Both the position numbers and the translations under genes were made by a program. The notes below the pieces were generated by a model that saw only the letters and a program-made list of their open reading frames with translations, was not told the origin of the DNA and did not search any database. From JAICND01 sp040905905 (GTDB taxonomy: Bacteria > Actinomycetota > Acidimicrobiia > Spongiisociales > ZC4RG35), in assembly GCA_040905905.1 (NCBI GenBank), contig JBBDQN010000051.1, forward strand, positions 170,789 to 234,788: a stretch of DNA of 64,000 nucleotides, in the 5' to 3' direction. Positions 1 through 8,247 of the stretch are shown piece by piece. Each line of letters begins with the position of its first letter. The stretch's first letter is position 1.

Positions 1-408
1 GACCGGTCCGGGAGGAACCGTCGCTCCCCCCGAGAAGTCGCCTCCACCAGTACGAGCCGTGCGGTTGACTGTGGCGGTGGCCCAGCGCAGGCTGGGACCG
101 ATCTCTTCGATCGAAACCTCGATCACCGACCGCTTCTCGCCTTCCTGAGTCTCCCAGGACCGCTGCTCGAGGCGACCCACGACGATGACTCTCATACCCT
201 TTTGCAGGGTCTCGGCGGCGTTTTCAGCATGATCGCGCCACAAGGTTCCTGAGAAGAAGCTGGTCTCCTCCTGCCATTCCTGTTGCTGATCGCGCCAGCG
301 GCGGTTGACGGCAAACCGCAGCTTGGTCATCTGCACCCCGGACGGGGTGAAACGCAGCTCCGGATCCTCGACCAGGTTTCCGACCAGCACAACGCTATTT
401 GTTGACAT
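1..408 (-). CDS. ssb: Single-stranded DNA-binding protein, C-terminus cut off by the window edge
   Basis: The visible 136 codons encode the OB fold of bacterial SSB: the N-terminus reads MSTNSVVLVGNLVEDPELRF, followed by the TKLRFAVNRRW strand, the WRDHAENAAETLQKGMRV helix and strand, and a Gly/Ser-rich start of the flexible tail. SSB coats single-stranded DNA in replication and repair. The acidic tail tip is outside the window. The ATG at 408 has a GGAG about 5 bases upstream. It lies 57 bp downstream of rpsF on the same strand, the usual rpsF-ssb operon order. Confidence 0.95.
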   Translation of the reverse strand, partial: MSTNSVVLVGNLVEDPELRFTPSGVQMTKLRFAVNRRWRDQQQEWQEETSFFSGTLWRDHAENAAETLQKGMRVIVVGRLEQRSWETQEGEKRSVIEVSIEEIGPSLRWATATVNRTARTGGGDFSGGATVPPGPV

Positions 409-465
409 CCATACTCCTTCCGTCCTCCCTTGCTCCCACTATGAAGGCAGGGTGTGACACAGAAT

Positions 466-753
466 TCAACCCCCTGGTCGCACGATCTTGTGGCGAAGCA
501 CCTCATCCGTGAGGGTGAGCATCCGATCGAGCTCTGTGATTGCGGGTGGTTCGGCGGTAAAGGTCACCACCGAGTAATAGCCCTCATTGAGATGTTTGAC
601 CTCGTAGGCAAAACGACGTTTGCCCCAGATGTCCTTGTTGGTGACGGTCGCCCCGCGTTCGGTGAGGAACCCGGCGAGCTCATCAACTCGGCGGCGGATT
701 TCGTCCTCAGCCAATTCGGGGCGATGAATCGTCATCACCTCGTACGTACGCAT
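466..753 (-). CDS. rpsF: 30S ribosomal protein S6
   Basis: The protein of 95 residues starts MRTYEVMTIHRPELAEDE and contains the S6 core (KDIWGKRRFAYEVKH, then EGYYSVVTFTAEPP, then LTDEVLRHKIVRP). S6 binds 16S rRNA with S18 in the platform of the small subunit. The ATG at 753 is preceded by AGGAGG with 7-base spacing, so it is preferred over the TTG one codon upstream. It should be the first gene of the rpsF-ssb(-rpsR-rplI) operon. Its promoter region is broken by the N run 22 bases upstream. Confidence 0.96.
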   Translation of the reverse strand: MRTYEVMTIHRPELAEDEIRRRVDELAGFLTERGATVTNKDIWGKRRFAYEVKHLNEGYYSVVTFTAEPPAITELDRMLTLTDEVLRHKIVRPGG

Positions 754-774
754 CAATTTTCCTCCTATGGACGT

Positions 775-784
775 NNNNNNNNNN
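775..784. other. Assembly gap (10 N)
   Basis: Ten unknown bases directly upstream of rpsF. A run of exactly ten is a typical scaffold-join placeholder, so the true distance and the adjacency of rpsF to the DUF192/panB block are not proven by this sequence. Confidence 0.97.
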
Positions 785-881
785 CCGCTGACGCGGACGG
801 CCCCGCCTCACAGCGGAGCAGGTGAAGTGGCGCCGGGAGCCGCTTGGAGGCGGCCGGTAGCGCCGGAATCAGCACAGTTTA

Positions 882-898
882 CGCCTGTCGCGCAGGCG
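882..898 (-). terminator. Small GC hairpin after the DUF192 gene
   Basis: CGCCTG and CAGGCG form a 6-bp stem with a 5-base loop, 15 bases past the stop at 913 on the minus strand. No U tract follows, so a terminator role is only possible. The rest of 785-912 shows no coding signal. Confidence 0.3.
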
Positions 899-912
899 AC
901 CCCAAACCCGGG

Positions 913-1443
913 TCATGGCACCACCAGGGTGACACCGGTCGCCAACCTCTCCAGATCACCGGCGGGAACCTCCAATGCCCAGCGGAAGGGTCCTGCCGCG
1001 TGGTAGAAGGGGCAGGGGTCGGTCGCGCACGGTTCCATCGTCAACAGGTCCACGAATGAGCCGTCGCCGGCGAAGAAGGCGATGTCGAGAGGGATGATCG
1101 TGTCCTTCATCCAGAAACTGGTCTGGGTGTCGGCGTCATACACGAACAACATTCCGGCCAGGTCACCCAGGTCCGAGACTCCCATGAGGCCCTGGGCTCT
1201 TTCGCCGGGCTCGTCGGCCACGGCCACCACCAACTCCTCGTCCGCCACAAGCACCTTGGTTACCTCCCACGCAGTGAGGTCGCCGTGGTCGAGGGTGGTT
1301 GTCGTGCTCGCAAGCGAAGTGGTGGTCGTCGGTGGGAGAGTGGTCGTCGTTGCGAGAGAGGTCGATGCGGCGATGGACGACGACGTGGTGGTGGCCCGAA
1401 CACCGCCAGGAGCACAGGCCACCACCAACAAAGCCGTCAACAA
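913..1443 (-). CDS. DUF192 family lipoprotein
   Basis: A protein of 176 residues. A hydrophobic N-terminus ends in a lipobox (LVVAC, cysteine about residue 10), followed by a Thr/Ser-rich linker to about residue 52. The C-terminal ~120 residues match DUF192: RAQGLMGVSDLGD, GMLFVYDADTQTSFWMKDT, IIPLDIAFF, a CATDPCPFY cysteine pair and ALEVPAGDLERL. DUF192 proteins are small secreted or lipid-anchored proteins of unknown biochemical role. The start is TTG at 1443, six bases after the panB stop, so it probably shares the panB transcript. The start is uncertain because no strong ribosome site is seen. Confidence 0.82.
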   Translation of the reverse strand: MLTALLVVACAPGGVRATTTSSSIAASTSLATTTTLPPTTTTSLASTTTTLDHGDLTAWEVTKVLVADEELVVAVADEPGERAQGLMGVSDLGDLAGMLFVYDADTQTSFWMKDTIIPLDIAFFAGDGSFVDLLTMEPCATDPCPFYHAAGPFRWALEVPAGDLERLATGVTLVVP

Positions 1444-1448
1444 AACCC

Positions 1449-2303
1449 TCAGCCGGATGCCGGCTCCTTGAGTAGAGCCTCTGCTACCTCCTCGGAGAGG
1501 CGGTAGGTTTCGTCCTCATCCGGGAAGTCACCAGTTTCCACGGCCGATTTGAAAGCGGCCAAAGCCGCCACCGCCTCAGCGCCCAGTTGGGCGAAGGTCC
1601 GCACAAACTTGGGTCGGTGCCCATAGGAGAGGCCGAGGACGTCGTGAAACACCAGGACTTGACCATCGGTCCCCCCGCCGGCCCCGATCCCGATGGTGGG
1701 GATTGATACTTCTTTGGTGATGATGTCGGCCACCAGGTCCGGCACCCCCTCCAACACCAGTGAGAAAACGCCGGCCGCCTCGAGCGATTTGGCGTCGGCT
1801 ATCAACATCCGGGCATCATCGATCAGGCGCCCCTGTACCTTGTAACCGCCCATGGCGTGGACCGATTGCGGGGTCAGGCCGATGTGGCCCATGACCGGGA
1901 TTTCGGTGTCGACCAGGGCTTGCACCATCGGAAGTCGCTTGCGGCCACCCTCCAACTTCACGGCCTCGGCACCGCCCTCGCGCACCAGGCGTCCTGCCTG
2001 GGCGATGGTGTCCTCCCCGGAAATGTGATAACTCAACCAGGGCATGTCGACCACCACCAGGGCCCGGGGGTGGGCCCGGTGCACGGCGGCAGCGTGGAGC
2101 ACCATCGTGTCGATGTCCATCGCCAATGTGGAATCGTGACCGTGGACGACGTTGGCGACCGAGTCACCAACCAGGATCATGTCGACCCCGGCATCATCGG
2201 CGATGCGGGCAGACGGGTAGTCGTAGGCGGTGACCATGGTGAGTTTCTGCCCACCTTTGCGGGCCCGCACCATTGGGACTGTGACCTTGGCTTCTTCGGC
2301 CAT
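1449..2303 (-). CDS. panB: 3-methyl-2-oxobutanoate hydroxymethyltransferase
   Basis: The 284-residue protein transfers a hydroxymethyl group from methylene-tetrahydrofolate to 2-oxoisovalerate, making ketopantoate for pantothenate and CoA synthesis. Clear PanB signatures are LTMVTAYDYPSARIADDAG, DMILVGDSVANVVHGHDST, AVKLEGG, PVMGHIGLTPQS, and the metal/substrate region around IPTIGIGAGGGTDGQVLVFHD. The ATG at 2303 has GAGAGGAG upstream and gives the family length; the open frame continues to 2570 but that extension has no PanB similarity and runs into the opposite-strand sigma gene. The sequence shows no panC or panD beside it. Confidence 0.96.
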   Translation of the reverse strand: MAEEAKVTVPMVRARKGGQKLTMVTAYDYPSARIADDAGVDMILVGDSVANVVHGHDSTLAMDIDTMVLHAAAVHRAHPRALVVVDMPWLSYHISGEDTIAQAGRLVREGGAEAVKLEGGRKRLPMVQALVDTEIPVMGHIGLTPQSVHAMGGYKVQGRLIDDARMLIADAKSLEAAGVFSLVLEGVPDLVADIITKEVSIPTIGIGAGGGTDGQVLVFHDVLGLSYGHRPKFVRTFAQLGAEAVAALAAFKSAVETGDFPDEDETYRLSEEVAEALLKEPASG

Positions 2304-2543
2304 GGCTCGCTCCTCTCTCCCCTCCATTTGGTAGGGGGAACTCAGCGGACGTATTGACTGACCCGTTTGCTGAGCCTCAGTCGCCTGGCCCCCAACCACG
2401 CTCGGTGGTTGCGGTCCGAGGTCGCCCGTGCCCTGCGGGACAAACATCATGGTAACGGCCTCGCCGGCCCAAACGCAGGGCGCAATTTTCTCGAACGCAT
2501 GCAACGCTGGCGGCGGGCGCAACGTCTTACAGGTGGTGAGAGG

Positions 2544-3005
2544 TTGACGGATCGAGAGATCTACGAACAACTACGAGGCCCGTTGATGAGGTTTGCCTCG
2601 TCGTTGGTTGGGCCGGACGAAGCCGCTGATCTGGTCTCCGAGGTCATGGTGGCCACCCTGCGCCGTCGGTCGCTCGCCTCCCTCGACAACCCCGGCGCCT
2701 ATCTCATGAAGGCCGTTCTCAACCGGTCCCGATCTCGGGGTCGACGACTTGCCAATCAACGGAAAGTTGAGGAGACCAACGGCGTCGCGGCAGAAGTCCC
2801 CGATCATGCCGAGGAGTTGGTCCTTCCAGATCTGGCTGGCACGGTCGCCCGGCTGCCTGTGCAACAGCGGGCTGCGATCTATCTGGTCTATTGGGAAGGC
2901 CTTGAGCCCACCGAAGCCGCGGCGGTGATCGGGGTCCAACCCGGCACACTTCGCCGCTATCTGCATCTGGCCCGCAATCAACTCCGGAGGCATCTCGATG
3001 GATGA
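2544..3005 (+). CDS. ECF RNA polymerase sigma factor
   Basis: From the TTG at 2544 the protein has 153 residues. Region 2 is seen as LMRFASSLVGPDEAADLVSE followed by NPGAYLMKAVLNRSRSRGRR; region 4 as LPVQQRAAIYLVYWEGLEPTE and a GVQPGTLRRYLHLARNQLRR helix-turn-helix. ECF sigma factors direct polymerase to stress or envelope promoters. Upstream in-frame starts exist (ATG 2499, TTG 2367) but add residues unlike the family. The stop overlaps the next gene by 8 bp, so a sigma/membrane-partner pair is likely. It diverges from panB. Confidence 0.88.
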   Translation: MTDREIYEQLRGPLMRFASSLVGPDEAADLVSEVMVATLRRRSLASLDNPGAYLMKAVLNRSRSRGRRLANQRKVEETNGVAAEVPDHAEELVLPDLAGTVARLPVQQRAAIYLVYWEGLEPTEAAAVIGVQPGTLRRYLHLARNQLRRHLDG

Positions 3006-4248
3006 CGACGATCGAATTCGTGAACTGGCCAGAGAGGGCATCCGTCCCTGGATCGGAGCGGACCCCCAGGGACCCACCTGGGAACAACTGACTGCCGATT
3101 CGTCCTCCCGACGCCGTCCGGCCTGGGCCGCCGCCGCCCTGACCGCGGCCATCGTCCTCGGGGGTGTTGCTCTTCTGCCGGTTTTGATAGGTGGCACACC
3201 AGGTTCCGAATCTTCGACCACCGAGGCTCCCACCCCTACCACCGCTGCTTCTACGACTACTTCGACTGCGACTTCGACGACCGGGGCGACCACTACCACC
3301 CTTCCCCCTTCCGGCTTGCCACTGGAGACACCGGTGCCTTTGCAAATAGCTTCAGTTGGTCCAGAAGGCCATGGCTTGGAGGTGCTCGACCTGCAGACGG
3401 GGGCAATCACAAGTCTCCCGCTTCAAACGATCCTCAACCAGGTGGGCGGAGCGATCTACAACCGGCAGCGCGAGGTCATCCTGTGGGACTCCGAAGCAGC
3501 GTTTGTATTCAGTCAGGGTCTCGATGACTACGACCTCGAGTTGGTCCCAGCGCAAAGGTCGCCGACCGGTGTGATGTGGGTCCTTCCCACGGCGGACGGG
3601 GACAACGCCTGGATTGTCCAGCAGGGTTTGGAGGGTGACCCCACCCTGCTCGAGTTCCGCAACATCGAGAACGGCGAGCGGTTGATCACAGCTGAAGCCG
3701 ACCCTGGTCTGACACCGGTCGGGGCAACAGTTGACGGGCTCGTCTTCAACACCACCGACAATCAGGTGGTGCTTTTCACCAACAGCGGCGCCACGCTGCC
3801 GCTGGGCCCCGGTCGGGGTATCGCCACCACCGAGACGGCGGTGGTCCGTCTGGTTTGTAGTGGCGATGAACCCGCCGACTGTGAAGAAATCTGGGTAACG
3901 AGGTCGGACGGAACCGATGACCGTCAGAACGTCAAGCCAGACGAAGGAATGTGGATTGCGCTCGAGAACGGGTCGTTGCCGGTGATCTCACCAGACGGGA
4001 CCAAGCTGTTGATCGGATTCGGTCTCCCCTCAACAACGTTGCACGTGGTCGACCTGGAAGACAGTGGGGTTCAACCGATCGCGGAACTGGTGGCCGGGGA
4101 TGCATTGGCAACCTGGTCCACGGACGGCGCCTGGATCGCCCTGATCAATGGCGGCGACATTGATCTGATCAACGCAGCCGATCCCCCTCAAGTGGTACCG
4201 CTGCGTGGCGTCATCGCCGAAGGTTTCTTGCCGATCGCCGCCGGTTAA
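2998..4248 (+). CDS. Single-pass membrane protein coupled to the ECF sigma gene, possible anti-sigma or sensor
   Basis: A protein of 416 residues: a short charged cytoplasmic part (1-39), one transmembrane helix (about 41-65, WAAAALTAAIVLGGVALLPV), a Thr/Ser-rich linker (about 70-105), and a ~300-residue extracytoplasmic domain with repeated hydrophobic strands and Gly/Asp turns that resembles a beta-propeller. The ATG at 2998 has GGAGG at 7-base spacing and overlaps the sigma stop by 8 bp. The layout suggests regulation of the upstream sigma factor, but there is no zinc-binding anti-sigma motif, so that role is inferred from position alone. The 3' end overlaps the convergent lipoprotein gene by 4 bp. 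Confidence 0.7.
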   Translation: MDDDDRIRELAREGIRPWIGADPQGPTWEQLTADSSSRRRPAWAAAALTAAIVLGGVALLPVLIGGTPGSESSTTEAPTPTTAASTTTSTATSTTGATTTTLPPSGLPLETPVPLQIASVGPEGHGLEVLDLQTGAITSLPLQTILNQVGGAIYNRQREVILWDSEAAFVFSQGLDDYDLELVPAQRSPTGVMWVLPTADGDNAWIVQQGLEGDPTLLEFRNIENGERLITAEADPGLTPVGATVDGLVFNTTDNQVVLFTNSGATLPLGPGRGIATTETAVVRLVCSGDEPADCEEIWVTRSDGTDDRQNVKPDEGMWIALENGSLPVISPDGTKLLIGFGLPSTTLHVVDLEDSGVQPIAELVAGDALATWSTDGAWIALINGGDIDLINAADPPQVVPLRGVIAEGFLPIAAG

Positions 4249-4673
4249 CCAGGGGTCCCCGGTCGGTCACATTCGATCTCGGCCCGGGGCCAGCGTTCGG
4301 CCCGCTGGTCGTCGGATCGGTAGATATACAAGTAATCCTCGCGGGTATTCGGATCGAAAAAGATCTCCTTCGTGCCAAGGGTGATGTGAGTGGCCTCAGT
4401 GCCGGGAGGAAGTTCGTTCAACACCTCAAACGTGAGCACCTCCCCCTCTGCATTGCTGAGCTGACCAAGCACCCCGTCGTCGTCCTGGGCGTAGAGGTCA
4501 CCAAAGAAGAACAGGAACGTGACCTCGTCATGGCCGCACGTCTCGAACCCGCGGTATTGGATTACCTGGCTGCCTTCCAGGGGTTGCCCGCTCTCGTCCA
4601 GCCAGGGTCCGAACTGGCCGATACTGCAAGCGGCCACCAGGGCAAGACCCAACAGAAGACAAAGGCGTCGCAT
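4245..4673 (-). CDS. Hypothetical lipoprotein
   Basis: The 142-residue protein starts at the ATG at 4673 (MRRLCLLLGLALVAACS), giving a textbook lipoprotein signal with lipobox VAAC. The mature part has no family I recognise; it holds short strand-like stretches (DEVTFLFFFGDLYAQDDDG, ATHITLGTKEIFFDPNTRED) and one cysteine pair. It starts 7 bases after the stop of the nuclease gene, so it is probably the last gene of the pyrE - membrane protein - nuclease transcript. Confidence 0.65.
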   Translation of the reverse strand: MRRLCLLLGLALVAACSIGQFGPWLDESGQPLEGSQVIQYRGFETCGHDEVTFLFFFGDLYAQDDDGVLGQLSNAEGEVLTFEVLNELPPGTEATHITLGTKEIFFDPNTREDYLYIYRSDDQRAERWPRAEIECDRPGTPG

Positions 4674-4680
4674 GAGGCTT

Positions 4681-5478
4681 TTATGTCGCGGGCAAACCGG
4701 CCATGTGAGCCCGCACCCAGGCAAGGTCGGCGAGGTGCTCGCCCACTCCGCCCGGAGTTTCGATCACGACCGGTGCCTGAGCCTCGGCCACCATCGACGC
4801 CAGCAGCTCGCGGGGGATCTGACCCTTTTCGATATTGGCGTGGCGATCGCGGTGCGAGTCGAAGGTGTCGCGGGAGTCATTGCAGTGAACCAGGTCGATG
4901 CGGCCCGTGACCTCCCGCACCCGGCCGGGAAGGTCCTCGCAGGGCTCGCCACCCGCCCAGGCGTGGCAGGTGTCGAGGACAAAACCGGGATCGAGATCAC
5001 CGATCTCGGCCCAAAGACGGGCAATCGAGTCCAGCCGGCGAGCCACCGCATTGTCGCCAGTCGCCGTGTTCTCGATGAGGACCGGTACTTCGGTGTCGAG
5101 CTCGAGCAGGGCTTTGCGCCAACGCGGGTAGGCATCGGCGATGGGTCCATCGCCCGTCAGGTAGCCCCCATGAACCACCACCCCGACCGCTCCGATGGCG
5201 GCGGCGGCATCACAGCTCTCCTGAAGGATCCGGCGGGAGGGAATACGGATGCGCGATGCGTCGGCCGCCACGTTGATCAGGTATGGCGCGTGGACGACGA
5301 TCGGGAGAGAGCTGGCGGCCAGTTCGGCGGCATCGTCCCGAGGTGGTGGCTTGCGCCATGACTGCGGGTCAGTGAGGAAGATCTGGACGAGATCCGCCCC
5401 TCGAGCGCTCGCCTCCTCCAGAGGATGGCTCCCGTCGACATGGGCGCCCACGCCCATCGGAATCAGCGGATGTCCCAT
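4681..5478 (-). CDS. nfo: AP endonuclease family 2 / deoxyribonuclease IV-like TIM-barrel protein
   Basis: From ATG 5478 the protein has 265 residues and the full pattern of the Nfo family: PMGVGAHVDGSHPLEEASARG with QIFLTDPQSWR, the VHAPYLINVA strand, VVVHGGYLTGD, PVLIENTATGDNAV, FVLDTCHAWAGG, LVHCNDSRDTFDSHRDRHAN, and VVIETPGG. The His, Glu and Asp residues in these motifs bind the three zinc ions used to cut DNA 5' to abasic sites. The start overlaps the upstream gene by 16 bp; ATG 5457 is an alternative. Some TIM-barrel sugar epimerases share the fold, but the HxDRHxN motif favours the nuclease. Confidence 0.87.
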   Translation of the reverse strand: MGHPLIPMGVGAHVDGSHPLEEASARGADLVQIFLTDPQSWRKPPPRDDAAELAASSLPIVVHAPYLINVAADASRIRIPSRRILQESCDAAAAIGAVGVVVHGGYLTGDGPIADAYPRWRKALLELDTEVPVLIENTATGDNAVARRLDSIARLWAEIGDLDPGFVLDTCHAWAGGEPCEDLPGRVREVTGRIDLVHCNDSRDTFDSHRDRHANIEKGQIPRELLASMVAEAQAPVVIETPGGVGEHLADLAWVRAHMAGLPAT

Positions 5479-6074
5479 GGCCAGGTCGACTCGGGTTTTG
5501 GTGGTGGCTGCGCCTGGTGGCGCGGGCGGGTCGACGATGCCACAGCAATATCGGCCACCTTCTCTGCCACCTCCCGGGCAGGTACCTCCCAGTCGGCCGC
5601 GAGCAGAGCCAGGGTTTCTCCGTCGATCCAGCGCGCTCCCCAGGGGTCGGTGGGCATCATCGACAAGTCTTTGAACCGAAGCCACATAACCGACACCAGG
5701 TCACCGTCGTCTTCCAGTTGCTCGGCACCGATGTCGTCGAGAGCGTCCCAGGGAATCACCACCGGCGCTCGGAACGGCCCGGCGATGCGGAGGTGAAGAC
5801 CGGCACTATCGGCTCGGACCACCGCCCGGGGGGCCAGGAGCTCCTTGAGACCAAACACGCTCAGAATGGCTCCGAGCACCAACAGGAAGGCCGCCCAGAT
5901 GACATCGCGGGGCTCGACCAGTTGCGGGCTGTCCGCGGCAAATACAAGCTCTGAGAAAAAGTTGATGATGCGGCGGCGGTAGAGAATGTCAATCCCGATC
6001 ACCATCAGCGGGATGCCGGACAATGCCACCAACCACATGCGGAGCCCAGAGCGCTGCATCGAAAACTCATTCAT
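5463..6074 (-). CDS. Two-helix membrane protein with a PH-like C-terminal domain
   Basis: The 203-residue protein has two membrane helices near the N-terminus (about 11-32, WLVALSGIPLMVIGIDILY; and about 58-78, VIWAAFLLVLGAILSVFGL). The cytosolic part (VVRADSAGLHLRIAGPFRAP with VVIPWDALDDIGAEQLEDDG) has the strand pattern of bacterial PH-like domains. It has a Pro-rich tail. Its ATG shares one base with the pyrE stop (TGATG), showing translational coupling. No precise function can be given. Confidence 0.68.
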   Translation of the reverse strand: MNEFSMQRSGLRMWLVALSGIPLMVIGIDILYRRRIINFFSELVFAADSPQLVEPRDVIWAAFLLVLGAILSVFGLKELLAPRAVVRADSAGLHLRIAGPFRAPVVIPWDALDDIGAEQLEDDGDLVSVMWLRFKDLSMMPTDPWGARWIDGETLALLAADWEVPAREVAEKVADIAVASSTRPRHQAQPPPKPESTWPWDIR

Positions 6075-6628
6075 CAGGCCACCCCGAGATCGGCCGGGCT
6101 GATAAGGGCGGTATAGAGGAGCCGACGCCGATCCGCTTCCCGCTTGACCTCGCCGTCGCTCCGATCGACCAGGGACACAGCCTGGACGACTTCGATGCCG
6201 GCGGCGGTCAGAGTGTCAATAGATTCGAACATAGCCCCACCCGTGGTGACAGTGTCATCGAGCACGGCTGCCCGATCTCCGGGCCCGACGGGTCCGACCA
6301 GACGCCCTCCAATCCCGTGATCCTTAGCGTCCTTACGTATGGAGAAGGCCCGAATTGCCCGCCCACTGTCGGCGGCGGCAATGACCGTCGCCAGCGCGAT
6401 CGGATCAGCGCCCATTGTCATCCCTCCTACCACCTCCACGCCCGGTTGCAGCACATCGAGCACTGCCGCTCCCACGAGCCGCGCCCCCGATCCTGAAAAA
6501 GTGGTCTGACGAGCATCGAGGTACCAGGCAGAAGTGGCACCGGAACGCAGGCGGTAGGGCCCGTCGGTGCGTAGGGAGTGTTGGCGGAGATGATCGATGA
6601 GGGGAGAGATGGTCACGTGCTGGCTCAA
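6074..6628 (-). CDS. pyrE: Orotate phosphoribosyltransferase
   Basis: The 184-residue protein converts orotate and PRPP to OMP in pyrimidine synthesis. Visible signatures are the N-terminal SGATSAWYLDARQTTF region, GGMTMGADPIALA, RKDAKDHGIGGRLVG (catalytic Lys/His loop) and the PRPP-binding AVLDDTVTTGGAMFESI. The start is TTG at 6628 (or GTG at 6616); no ATG is available. The 5' end overlaps the early part of an opposite-strand frame, but the histidine phosphatase there starts at 6750. It leads an operon with the membrane protein, the nuclease and a lipoprotein. Confidence 0.93.
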   Translation of the reverse strand: MSQHVTISPLIDHLRQHSLRTDGPYRLRSGATSAWYLDARQTTFSGSGARLVGAAVLDVLQPGVEVVGGMTMGADPIALATVIAAADSGRAIRAFSIRKDAKDHGIGGRLVGPVGPGDRAAVLDDTVTTGGAMFESIDTLTAAGIEVVQAVSLVDRSDGEVKREADRRRLLYTALISPADLGVA

Positions 6629-6749
6629 GATGTTGGCGATTCTGGCCGATGGGAGAGGCGAAGCGTGGGTCTCCTCCCTGCGCGGTCCCTCCGACAGTAG
6701 TGGTCGTCCGGTATTGGGCGGCCACTACTCGCGTCACTACCGTCGCGGG

Positions 6750-7433
6750 GTGGAATTGATCCTCGTACGTCACGGTCAACCCGACTGGGCTCCCGGTCGG
6801 ATTGCCAGCAACAACCCTCATCTGAGCGAACTGGGCGCCCGCCAGGCCGAGCTCGTCGCCCAAGCCGCTCGACACTGGGGCCAGGTCGACGAGATCTGGA
6901 TGTCGCCCCTCAACCGGGCCCGGGAAACAGCCGCGCCTATCGCCGACGTCCTCGGCCTCGAGCCTCAACTGCACGAATGGACCGAAGAGATCGGCAACCC
7001 CCCGGATTGGGAGGGAAGCCCGATAGACCTGATCGAAGACGCCTGGATGAAGGCCAATCTCCGCACCATGGACGAGATGTGGCAGGGGATGCCGGGAGGC
7101 GAATCGTTTCGCGTTTTCCATCACAGGGTCGTGGGTGGCCTGGAGAGTGCGCTCGGAGAACGAGCTATCAAGCGCCTCGAGGATGGCCACCCCCATCTCT
7201 GGCAGGTAGCCGATGAGCGACGGATTGTGGTGGTCGCTCACGGCGGTACCAACGCTGTTATCACCGGTGCCTTGCTCGGTCTCGAACCAACCCCCTGGGA
7301 GTGGGATCGTTTCGAGTCGCCCCACACCGGAGTTGCGAAGATGGCGACGTTGCACATCGCCCATGGCTCCGCCTTCTCACTGAAGGTGTTCGGTGACATC
7401 ACCCACCTCGACCCGGCGATGGTCACCAGATAA
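6750..7433 (+). CDS. Histidine phosphatase superfamily protein
   Basis: From GTG 6750 the protein has 227 residues and begins MELILVRHGQPDW, the RHG signature whose histidine is phosphorylated during catalysis. Other family features are LSELGARQAELVAQ, MSPLNRARETA and IVVVAHGGTNAVITGALLG with the second catalytic histidine. The family includes phosphoglycerate mutase-like enzymes and phosphatases for small metabolites; the substrate cannot be read from the sequence. The frame stays open back to 6597, but that region is antisense to pyrE and precedes the conserved first strand. Confidence 0.87.
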   Translation: MELILVRHGQPDWAPGRIASNNPHLSELGARQAELVAQAARHWGQVDEIWMSPLNRARETAAPIADVLGLEPQLHEWTEEIGNPPDWEGSPIDLIEDAWMKANLRTMDEMWQGMPGGESFRVFHHRVVGGLESALGERAIKRLEDGHPHLWQVADERRIVVVAHGGTNAVITGALLGLEPTPWEWDRFESPHTGVAKMATLHIAHGSAFSLKVFGDITHLDPAMVTR

Positions 7434-7442
7434 GAGCCGCGA

Positions 7443-8216
7443 TCAGCGGCCAAACCGCCGGTTGCGCCTCGTGTAGTCACGCAGCGCTCGCAGAAAGTCA
7501 ACCCGGCGGAACGCCGGCCAATAAACGTCGACGAAGACGAATTCGGCGTAGGCGGACTGCCACAACAAGAAGCCCGACAGCCGTGATTCCCCACTGGTCC
7601 TGATCAACAGATCGGGATCGGGAACATCAGCCGAATACATGTGCCGGGCCAGGGAGTTGGCGTCGATGTGGGCTGCCATCTCCTCGGGCTTGACTCCCTC
7701 AATGGCCAGTCGGCTGACTAGGTCTTTGGCGGCGTCGACGATCTCCTGGCGGCCGCCGTACCCCATGGCGATGTTGAGATGCCGATCCCCCTCCGAGCAG
7801 GCAGCCTCGGCGGCTTTGGCAGACTCGACCAGTTCCGCCGGCAACAGGTCGAGGCTCCCGATAAATCGGAGGCGGAGGTCGTGATGTGCAGCCAGCTTGG
7901 GAAGTCGTTCGAACAACTCCATCAAGACCTCAAAAAACGGAGTCAACTCCTCATCCGGCCGGGACAGGTTTTCACGAGAGAGGACCCAGCCGGTGATCAC
8001 CGGAATCCCCAGGTCGTTGGTCCAGGTGAGGAACTCCTCGAACCGGGCCATCCCTGCCCGGTAGCTGTCCGTATAAGACGCAAGCCCCTCCTCCCGGGCG
8101 TAACGACGGTGGCCGTCCAGGACTATCCCGATGTGATGGGGAAGTCGGGTTCGATCAAGACCTCTTGATAGCTGACGTTCATAGAGCGCGTAGAGAAAAT
8201 GTGGAGGTCCCGGCAT
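7443..8216 (-). CDS. Short-chain cis-prenyl diphosphate synthase, Rv1086-like, with altered DGN motif
   Basis: The 257-residue protein belongs to the UppS family. The N-terminus (FLYALYERQLSRGL) and C-terminus (DPDLLIRTSGESRLSGFLLW, then DFLRALRDYTRRNRRFGR) resemble the mycobacterial short-chain enzyme Rv1086, which makes Z,E-farnesyl diphosphate as a precursor for decaprenyl phosphate. The catalytic motif DGNxRxA is here DGHRRYA (residues 34-40), with His for the conserved Asn. The SRENL motif and RTSGE substrate-binding arginines are kept. It is the last minus-strand gene before the histidine phosphatase and is convergent with it. Confidence 0.85.
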   Translation of the reverse strand: MPGPPHFLYALYERQLSRGLDRTRLPHHIGIVLDGHRRYAREEGLASYTDSYRAGMARFEEFLTWTNDLGIPVITGWVLSRENLSRPDEELTPFFEVLMELFERLPKLAAHHDLRLRFIGSLDLLPAELVESAKAAEAACSEGDRHLNIAMGYGGRQEIVDAAKDLVSRLAIEGVKPEEMAAHIDANSLARHMYSADVPDPDLLIRTSGESRLSGFLLWQSAYAEFVFVDVYWPAFRRVDFLRALRDYTRRNRRFGR

Positions 8217-8247
8217 TCCGGATTGTGATGCTACCGGGGGCAGGTGG

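Noticed and set aside
2304..2570. N-terminal extension of panB by about 89 residues
   Set aside because: Not PanB-like, no ribosome site at its start, and it overlaps the opposite-strand sigma gene; ATG 2303 has a good site and gives the family length.
6405..7364. 319-residue minus-strand frame opposite the histidine phosphatase
   Set aside because: Antisense to a clear enzyme, also overlaps pyrE, and shows no family pattern.
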